DNA from: Taeniopygia guttata
Taxonomy: Eukaryota > Chordata > Aves > Passeriformes > Estrildidae
NCBI RefSeq assembly: GCF_048771995.1
Contig: NC_133024.1
Span: forward strand, 28,598,001-28,662,000
Reading direction: 5' to 3'
Length of the DNA: 64,000 nucleotides
In this document: positions 19,605-64,000 of the stretch, in pieces
Layout of the letters: every line of letters begins with the position of its first letter
Position numbering within the stretch: the stretch's first letter is position 1
The notes under the pieces: model-generated
Databases searched by the model: none
Seen by the model: the letters and a program-made list of their open reading frames with translations, nothing else
Told to the model about the DNA's origin: nothing
Made by a program: the position numbers and the translations under genes

Positions 19605-21971
19605 AAATGGCCTCTAAACTACTTTCTTCTTGAAATGTAGTGTGTCAAATGAAGTCAGTTATTCCACATATGTTTAAGACTTGAGTCCCTGAGAAAACAA
19701 AATGTCTCTGGTCCTGGAAGTCATACCTCCACACAGGAAAAATGTCTTTTTTCCTTAATTTCACATTATGCTACAAAGATGCTGTCCAGCTGCTGAATGT
19801 TTCCCCTAAAAGAACTCTTTTGTCATCATACTAGATTAGACTTACCCCTCAATTAAATTCATCTTCTCTGGATTTAGCTGCTGCCCCAGCATGAACCTTT
19901 TTCTGTGGTATCTGCCCGAGGCTCTCATCTCCATTTTCTGCTTATTTCTTTGTTTAGACTAGATGGCAAACCTGCCATATGTTTCTCTCACGTTGCTGTT
20001 TTACAAAACCTCATATGTTACTTCTAAGTGATTAATGAGAAAGGTAACTAAAAAGGGCATAAGAGCATTCTTCCTGTACACCTCACTGGATCTGCACTTT
20101 GCCAGCTGCAAGGGTACTTTCTAAACAGTTCCTTAGACAGATCCTATCTTCTGTGCCAGAGAAATTGCCAGTTTGAGTTAAGCATAGGATTCTGTGACAT
20201 GTTTGGTCACAATCCAGCCATCTCAGCTCCCATTTCTATTCACAGCCTGTTTGCTTAAGTGCACTATAGAACTTTGAGTGGGGAGAGAAAAGCAGATTTT
20301 TTTTGCATTTCAAATGTATTTCTCATAAACCTTCCATTACTGTTTCTTGCATTTGTTTCTGTGTGGGTAAAACCAGAAAAGCTTCTAACTTGAGTTTGTG
20401 TGGCTTTAATTGTGAATATATCTCAGTACACCTTGTAGCTTTACCTTCTGTTCTTCTAATTGAATAGCCATTCAGTAAAGAGCCAGATACTAGCAGTATT
20501 TAGGTTGTTGTTCCTCTAAAGTAGGCAATTCACATTTTCATTTCTCTGCATTCTGTTTCATTTATAAATTTGCTACTGGACTTTTCCTCTGCTGGACATT
20601 GTCCTCCATATCAGGTGCAATTCTTCAAATCAGCTAGATATGTTTCTGTAACTGGTTTTACTACACAGCACAAGATGTTTGCACTAGCAGCACACTAAAA
20701 AGACTGGGCTGGGAGCAGATGCTCATTTGAAAGTCCAGTGCTTGAAGCAGTGATAGGTTTGGGTGAGACTACATCATTTAGCCATCACACTAATCCCAGC
20801 AGTGTCCACAGCAGAGTCTTGTTTGTCTTACGACAAAGATGCACTGGGCCTTGGTGACATCCAGCAAGCTGAGGGGAGCAGAGATGTGGCTCAAGGCACT
20901 GGAAGCTGAGATGAAGAGTTTTCTGCTACTGCACGGCCGTGATTTGACAGAGGTGATGTTTGTGTGTGTGCCTGAGTACACGTGCACAGGGTTGTCTGTC
21001 CAGTGGCTGGGAGGACATACAAGAACAGCCTGTGGCTCACGGTCAGGACCAGTTTAAGCTTGTCTCCCACAAGCATTAAAAACACAGCATTAAAAAGTTT
21101 TGCATCACATCTTAAGACCCTAACCCTAATGCTCAGGCATGGCTTTATGTGTAAATTTTAATTAGTGGTCTCTAGTGTTGATTATATTTTTCTGATAGCT
21201 GTGCCCAGATATCTGCTTATGTGGCTATGAGCAACTTAGTGCTTGCTCTGACTGTATTTTTAATAGTGTGTTTTTAATTATAACCTACCTGGGTTTGGAA
21301 TGATTTGGCAAAAAGGGATCTTCTCTTGCTCAGCTGGCTATTGCTGGTCTTGTACTCTTTGGCTACAAAACACACACTTCTATACAGTATCCAGATAACT
21401 GGCCAGAAGGGGGGTGTTGTTTTTATAGACTCTGTCTCTCAGTTTCTGCCTGTACTAATTGTTTTTGTCCATAGGCTTAGAATTTCTTCAGTCACAAACG
21501 GCAACCAAAAATGTTACTTTGTTGAGGCATATCTTTCTTGTTCATCTCCATGTGTTCTCTCCTTTATTCGGCTCATGGCCAAGTCTCTTAGACGTGTCAT
21601 AGCTACCTAAAGCCCCACTTGTTGTCTTATCAACCTTAAGTCTTCCCTATTTTTTTCAATTCTTTATACTGATGAATTCAAAAACAAGACTCTGCTTTCA
21701 TCATTAACTGCCAGTGAAAGGAAGAGTTCAGTTTTTTGCTAGATTTGAATTTCTGTCTGGATGGGAAGACCTCACAGCTGATACAAATTCTGAGGATATT
21801 TTGGCTTGAGAAAAAAAGATTTTTTCCCTGTAACAAATCAAATCTGTGCTATTTGGATAGGATGGCAGATGCAGGTTTTAAAGTGACAGATCAGTGTGAC
21901 TTTGTTTGCTGGAAAAAAGTTTGAAGTTTAAATTTTGAGGGTGGGGGGGGTGTAGAGGGATAGCCTGAGAG

Positions 21972-22069
21972 GGCACAAGCCTAAAGTTCCCGTGACAATG
22001 GTAGGCTTAGTATTATTATGGTAGGCACAAGCCTAAAGTTCCCGTGACAATGGTAGGCTTAGTATTATT
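21972..22069. repeat. Exact tandem duplication, 52-bp period
   Basis: A 46-base block starting 'ggcacaagcctaaagttccc' occurs at 21972 and again at 22024 with no mismatch. The intervening six bases complete a 52-bp period. Confidence 0.95.
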
Positions 22070-22967
22070 TTCCTGCACATTTTGCACCTTTTAATGTACT
22101 TGGCATCAACTCAGTGAAGATTTTATTGATAAGATGGAAGTGGAAACAACTTCAGCATTTGCAAACCATCTTTGCAGAGTGTTTTTTGTCCCATCCTGGC
22201 TCCATATGCATTTGCATGTATGAATAAAGGTGAGAAAATGGTGCAGATGGATGCTGCTTCTGTTCCATTAGTGGAGGCAATACCTGGAATGGATCTTGAG
22301 TACTGTCCACAAAGAGCAGCAGTTACAGCCACCCTTCAGCTCCCCCCAAGAGAGAAATCCTGCTGCTCACAGTAACCCAGGCACAGCTGAAGGCAATAGG
22401 AATGGAGAGGTACCTGTGTGTGCATGTGTGGGCACACGTGTGTTTTCTTGCAATCTCAAGTGATAAGCCTCAAGACGCTTTCCAGGTTAGCTGGTGTTTC
22501 ACTCCCCAAGCCTCTCCACGTGCATCATTTTTTGTTCCAGCTTCATCTCCCTCAGCTCACAATCTGTCTGTCATGACTCACACACTCGCTGGCTTTGATT
22601 TAGACTCCCATCTGCTTTCTCAGCCAGTCACATCCCAGTTCTGCTGTAACACACTGTAGGAGAAGTGTGGGACTGGAGCAGAGCATATATCTGTATTCAG
22701 GAGAGAGGAGGGGGAGGTGTGCTGACTCCAGCCTCAAAGTTTCTCCTTGTCTCATCTGTCTCAGTGGATGCCTGTGGTTAAGCTGTAAAATATAAGTCTG
22801 CACAGTAAGGCTGGGGATGACTTTGAGAAACTCATCCTTCTTGAGTATGCTTGGACCCTCAGACCAGATTTGGTCTCAGTGTTGTCCTTCACTGAATATT
22901 TATGCTTTTGTAAAAGGAACGTCCTTTCTCCTCTGCTTATATAAGGGACTATCACAATTCACTGAGG

Positions 22968-22985
22968 AAAAAAAAAAAAAAAAAA
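22968..22985. repeat. A18 homopolymer tract
   Basis: Eighteen A follow 'cactgagg'. No retroposon body is identifiable next to it. Confidence 0.85.
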
Positions 22986-25004
22986 GGCAGTTGTTCTGCC
23001 TCTTCCCTGCAGGCAGCAGAAGGTGACACAAAGGTAGTGGGGAGGCCATGCTGATGCCTGACAGACACAAACGTGCCCCTCTGGTGGAGCCAAGCAGCTG
23101 CTGTGTGCCAGGGACTTGCCCTCAGATCACCACTCTCTCCTCACAAGGACAGGGTGGCTCCCGGAGGACAGACGGCCATTAAGGCAGGGAAAGGCTGTCC
23201 CCAGTTAGCTTATCAAGGGTGATCTTGTGCCTTAAACAGAACAGACCTGGTGGGTTCTGAATTCCAGACAGCAATAATAAATTTCTCTCTCTGCACGAGA
23301 CTAGCGGGGAAGATTTCCTTCTACTGTAAGCTTGTCACAGACTCTCCCACCCATAAGCATCATCAGAGAGCAATTGGTGCAAGGTCAATCCTCAGAATTA
23401 AAGCCAGGAGGGAATTTTCCTTTGGTGACTGGGTAAGAAGTAATGATGTTTCTGACTTGCTTCTGAGAAAGCTTATGGAAAATCATGTGTTAAAGTAGAA
23501 CTGGTCACTCTAAGTTAGATAATGCTTTACAAATACCAGGTAGGGAATGAGATTACTCCAACAATGTATTTTCAGAGCTTGGATTTCTTCTCTGTTGCTG
23601 ATAAGTGGAAACACATCTAATAGGCTGCTTGGGACTGCATCTAAGTGCTATGAGACAACAAAAATATGTAGAAAAAGATGTAGACTGTTAGAAGAAGTTG
23701 CAGAATACACAGAATTTGGTTTTGCCTGTTTACTGAGAAAACCTCACAAGAGCGGTGAATTAAACAAAGCAGCATCTTACCTTTGGATGCCAAGGTTTTG
23801 CATGCATGACACGAACTGACAAGATGTCTTTTTGCAAGATGCAGATCTGCTCCAGATTTAGAACTGGAATAGAGAGGGATGCTGCAGACAAGGGTTGAGG
23901 TCTCTGCTGTTAGTCACAACAGAGAGAAGCTGGCAAAAGTGAGAGCTGGAATTCTCAGATCTGAGGTATGCAGAAATATGTGGAAAGTAGGCAGGGTAGA
24001 ATTACCAGGAAAAGAGAGCAGGAGTTTTCAGAAAGAAACCTGTTTTCAAAGTGTAGAAAATGTGTCTTCCCTCTGCTGTGTTTCTTGGCAGCCTGCTAAC
24101 ACTCCATAATAATTTTTTTTTTCTTGAGTTCTTATATTTTAAGACTATAGCTGTGGAAAATTGTGAACAGTGATTCAGAGAGACAAACAGTTATTTGAAA
24201 TATAGGTACATACATGCTGTTTTATACTCCTCTTCCCCCAGTACTGAGGATGCCCTCACTTAAGATTTTCCCATTCCGTTTTAAAATTTCAGAGATAATA
24301 GGAAAACAAATAAGCTTTTTACCCTTCCAGTGTTTTCTAAAGCCTTGGCTGAATTCAATATGAGACATATACCAAATACGTTCCTCCCATCTGTTTTTAG
24401 GGCATGGCTCAGCTGTAGGACAGAGAAGAAGCTCCTAACTGCATCCCCATCCAGGAAAATCCCAGACTAAAAATTGAGAAAGAATAAAAATGTTCTATGT
24501 GGGAATGTTTTGGGGGGGGGTGCAAGATAAGAGCCAGTGAAAAGGAGCTGCAGCAACATGGACAGGGTGGCAGTCAGAAGCAGCAGGATGCTTCTAGCCT
24601 GGAGGTCTGGCTGTGTTACTCTGCTGTGTGCAGGCCTGGTGTGACTGGAAGGATGGCACCAGTGGCAAGTGAGAGCTGATCCTCCTCCACTTTCCACATG
24701 GCAGATCGACCCAGAGCATCCTGACTGTGTCAGCAGTATCCATGTCCTGTTACAGTGTGCTCTGCCTGCGCTCCAGCACTTTGCAGTCCACATCTGACAT
24801 CTGCACACGCCCGGATAGTCCAGCAGCCTAACAGTGTGCACAGAGGGAAAGCAGCAGAAGAAAGGGTCAGTCTGATGTCCCTCCTCCCAGCTGAATCATT
24901 CCTCTGTGGGGATTGCAAAGAACATCCAAAAGCTTCTCTTTGAGGAGGAAACACAAGAAGACTGGCTCACTGAAGAGTGTGATGGACTGCTGCCCTCACA
25001 CCAG

Positions 25005-60597
<35,593 letters not shown>

Positions 60598-60763
60598 TCC
60601 TCCACTCCTCCTCACGCTCATCTGTAACTGAGTTGCTGCTCCGGGCCTTACCTAGAACCACCTCGTGTTCTGGCAGAGAGCATGGCCTCCGCATTCTCTG
60701 CTGATCCTTCCTTTCTCTCTCTCCTCCAACTTGTCCTGTTCCTGCACTCTCTTTCTCTCTGCC

Positions 60764-60783
60764 CCTCCTCCTCCTCCTCCTCC
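60764..60783. repeat. CTC/GAG triplet run in the CLCN1 leader
   Basis: About six to seven CTC units (GAG on the transcript strand) lie between the TATA box and the ATG, inside the predicted 5' UTR. Confidence 0.9.
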
Positions 60784-60830
60784 TTGAGCCTCTCTCACTT
60801 TCTTCCTTTCCTGCCCAAATGGTTCAACTA

Positions 60831-60838
60831 TATTTATA
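60831..60838 (-). promoter_or_regulatory. CLCN1: TATA box of CLCN1
   Basis: On the - strand this reads TATAAATA, about 234 bases before the chosen ATG. It predicts initiation near 60801-60807 and a 5' leader of about 200 nt that includes a GGA triplet run. The wider sequence CTATAAATATAG nearly fits a MEF2 site. E-box CANNTG motifs lie upstream at 60854-60859 (CACATG), 60919-60924 (CAGGTG) and 61138-61143 (CAGCTG), as expected for a muscle promoter but individually weak evidence. Confidence 0.6.
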
Positions 60839-60859
60839 GCAACCTTCCTCTGCCACATG

Positions 60860-63800
60860 ATTCCCCGGTGCCGTGTCTGATCTCAGCAAAAGGCAATAAC
60901 TCTGCTGGGATTGAATATCAGGTGTGAGCAAGAGGGGAACTCCTGAAGGAGAGGGAGGGGGCAGGGGGAAGGAGGTGGTGTGACAGACAGAGCTACAAGC
61001 ACAGAGACAGAAAGCAGACAGGAGGAAGCAGAATTATTATCCAGGATATCTCTTCTTTCACAGCTCCCCATCCCACGCCCTCTCTGTTTGCAATGAAAAC
61101 AAAGGTCAGTGGGCTTCCTCATTTTCTCCCCAGACACCAGCTGCCCTAAAGACTGAGCAACAAACATAAAGAAGCCAGCAGCTATGGTGAGATGGAATGA
61201 GATGGGTGTTCACTCAGTGTCCCAAGACAATTTTAATGAGTGCACAGCAGCAAGTCCTAATGGAGAAGTCAGGCATCCCTGTAAACTGCTGAATATTACA
61301 GTCTAATCTCAGCCTTCCCAGGTGCTCTTATGGGGAATACTTCGCACTTCAAAGCACGTCACCAAACTGCTATATGGGTACTCAATTATAGGTGTATGCA
61401 GAAATTTAATTCTTCTTGATGCTCACTTTTCCACAGACTAGAGCATTTAACAGCTTCTCCTCTCCACTTTGGAATTTGCTCATTCCAAAGAAGAAGTGGG
61501 GAATTAAATGTAAATTTTAAGGAATTTAGACTCTGCCACTTGTTTCTCAGCCAGGTAGAGAACCAACAAGCACAGCCAACACCAGTGAGCTACCAGCCAG
61601 CAGCAGGAATGAGAAGCATGTTACAGCAACTTGGCCTAGAGACACCTCCCAGTACTGTCAGTGTGCTGCCTGGAACCATATTTCTTCTGAGGGCTATTAA
61701 TTAGGGAGGAGCAGAGAGTTCAAGGTCCCAGAAACTGTATACAAGAAAAAAAGACCTCACACGCCAAGCTATTCATATTAAGTAAGAGATTTGCAGGCAG
61801 GAGGGGGTAGAGAGAAGGGCAAAACACCCTTTTCTGGGCCCAGAACAGTGGTGTCACTATTTCATTTTGCAGTCTCCTGTAAAACATTTCTTCTTTTGCT
61901 TTTTTTTTAAAGTCTGCATGGTCCTTGAGAGTAAGGTAGAAAGAATGTCTCCATGAGGAAGACACACTTAATTTCTTTTACAAATCACCTTCTCCATGTT
62001 CTTGTTGAGATATGGATATCCATTAGGAGTAATAGCCACATGGATAAGGTTAGTGTGTACAACTTACAACTGGTATGAGGTCAGGCAAGCACTGAATATT
62101 TACAAAAGCAATATTAGTGCTGCCCCAAAATTCACAAGCTCTCCTGTTTCATTCTCACCAGCACTCACTTCACTGTCAACAAGCACTATCTTCTGCAGGA
62201 AGACTGTGTCCCATAGGCAGGGCAAAACTTGAAATTAATCACCTTAAAGAAGAATTTCTAAGTGACTGTGTCTAGGAAATCAGAGAAAAACTTTTAGTTG
62301 CCCTTATAGGTTATCATCAAAAAAGGTATTAATTGCTCCCAACCTATAGAGATGCTTTTGGAAGGCCATCATCATTATGGCTTATTTAAAAAATGATGCA
62401 TAGCACATACTATATAGTGTACAAAATATAAAAAAACTGCCTAAAATATAAGGTACATCATGTATAGGAAGCCTAAAAACTGAATACAGTAGAGCCCAGC
62501 AAACATCAAAGCTGTAATACAGCACCAGATCTTCAGTCACTATCATATGTACTGGAGGAGAACACTCATCAGACCCACTGCAGAAAACTAATGAGATCCT
62601 TTACTTGAAAGTGTACTCCCCTAGCTCTTGTTTTTCAAGAGGCACAAGAATGGCACATTAGAAATTGCTGCAGTATAAAAATGAACTCTCTACTTCCATC
62701 TAATCAAACTCTATTGCCTGTCGTGCATGATGCTGTTGTGGAATTTCCATGGGAAATAATGATAGAATAATAGCCCAAAACAGGATGATTCTACCCTGAA
62801 AGGCTTTTTCCAAGAACTGTCCCTCTCAGCTTCCAAACTGGCCCCGGCCTCACTCACCTCATCAATTAAAGCATGAAGGACCCAAGGCCAACCAAGTGAC
62901 TCCAGATGCCACTTGAAGAAGAAACCTTTACTATCCTGACTAGGAAGACATCCTACAAAGCCCCTGAGCCCTCACTCACGCTTCCCACAGTGTAACACAC
63001 CTCAGGCAGTGCATGACAGTGCTGCAACGATGCAGCTGATCCTGAGCAATCACTGTGTGCAGCTGGCACCTATGCACTTAGCTCACCTGTAGCTAAGAAC
63101 CTCATACTCAACTATTTCCCACTTCTCATCAAACAGCATCTCTGCCTCTAGTCTCTGTACCCAGCTATTGTCTAACAAGGAAACAACTGAGAACTGAAAT
63201 TCATCATTTCAGTGCATGACAAAATATGTGCAATCTGTAGAGATATTGGATTTATGGCACAGTATTTCCTGTGTCCTGAACACTAATCTTACCATGCTAC
63301 TGAGCTTATAAATCAACCTGTTTCTCCTTGGAAGTGAAAGTGTTTTGTCACCTCTCTGGAAATTATTAACAATCCTTGCTATTTCACAAGGTACCAATAA
63401 TCTCTGTCACAGCCTCTGGCCTCACTGACACTACCTTAGTTAATTCAAAACACTACTCTCAATCTATATTTGCTCTGAGATTTCAATTTTCTTCTCTTTC
63501 ACCCTCAGAAGAACTTGTAGACCCAACAGCTCCTCCACTTTTTCCAGCTGGCACAGCTGACCGAACGAAAAGTAAAACTCCGGCTTTACTCATAGTCTTT
63601 TCTATGTTTTCAGATCCGCAGATATAAACATAAACACAGAATACAGAGAACACCTTGAAAAAAATCTTCCTTTCTGCACTGCTGCTGCCCAGCAACTGCT
63701 GGCAAATCTCCCCTATCACTCTTCCTGCAATCTCCTGCCACAGCTCTTCTTTATATATGTTCTTTATTGCCTCACTGTCTTGCTTTCTATTTCCCAGGCC

Positions 63801-64000
63801 TTGCTCTGCACTTCCACCAGGACTCACAATGGACTACTGCTGTTGCTTCAGAGGTTACCAGCAGACTCAGAAGATTAGCACAGAGCTGGAGGAAGACATA
63901 AAAATAAGAGGAAGGTGTCATAACCATCTTGCACTAGCCACAAACACAGATGTCCCGTACCCATGGCTTGACTCCTCAGGTGCACCTAAGCCTCTTGAAA
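60860..64000. other. Upstream flank of CLCN1
   Basis: No gene is supported. In mammals CASP2 lies upstream of CLCN1, so its 3' end may lie here or further right, but I do not see its coding sequence. No repeat is confidently recognised. Confidence 0.45.

Larger units (their letters stand above)
15301..25004. other. Convergent intergenic gap between FAM131B and CLCN1
   Basis: No gene is supported here; short frames do not resemble known proteins. It contains a T26 tract, one CR1 end, a T/G-rich tract, a 52-bp tandem duplication and an A18 tract, each listed separately. The CLCN1 3' UTR must begin at the right edge; I could not fix a polyadenylation site for it. Confidence 0.5.

Noticed and set aside
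21118..21129. Two telomere-like CCCTAA units
   Set aside because: Two units are expected by chance; there is no longer array and no subtelomeric context.
60621..60653. Donor-like gtaagg and acceptor-like ttacag in the CLCN1 leader
   Set aside because: They are only about 30 bases apart, far too short for a vertebrate intron.
60860..64000. Expected CASP2 3' end upstream of CLCN1
   Set aside because: Searched for by synteny, but no frame resembles caspase-2; it probably lies beyond the window.

Overview
This is bird nuclear DNA. Several decayed CR1 LINE 3' ends are scattered through it, there are no mammalian SINEs, and two spliced vertebrate genes sit tail to tail. The pair, FAM131B on the + strand and the skeletal-muscle chloride channel gene CLCN1 on the - strand, matches the order and orientation I recall at human 7q34.

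Layout. Bases 1-4038 look like upstream or intronic sequence of FAM131B. Six FAM131B coding exons lie between 4039 and 10417 and give an intact frame of 356 codons from the ATG at 4095. The exon that would carry the longer N-terminus is not in the window. Bases 10418 to about 15300 are the likely 3' UTR and downstream zone, with several AATAAA hexamers. Bases 15300-25004 are intergenic with no gene I can support.

CLCN1 runs leftwards from a TATA-type promoter near 60835 to a stop at 25005-25007. All 23 coding exons can be placed at base resolution. They join into one open frame of 1000 residues, with CLC selectivity-filter motifs, the gating glutamate and two CBS domains. Bases 60860-64000 are upstream sequence without a recognisable gene.

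The most notable structure is in CLCN1. Between exons 6 and 7 lies a second 79-nt exon (49993-50071). It has the same length, phase and GC-type splice donor as exon 7, and it encodes a diverged version of the same helix G segment. Over the shared nine-residue core, eight of nine codons differ but every difference is silent, which indicates long coexistence under protein-level selection. It occupies the position of the exon 7a known from myotonic dystrophy mis-splicing in mammals. Here it reads as a usable alternative to exon 7, while inclusion or omission of both breaks the frame.

The intron after exon 7 is about 92 percent a decayed hAT (Charlie-like) DNA transposon, with matching inverted ends, a TCTAGA-type target duplication and transposase remnants. 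Other points are a 36-nt FAM131B microexon, one very GC-rich FAM131B exon, an enlarged intergenic gap, a recent 52-bp tandem duplication and a pair of intronic hairpins.
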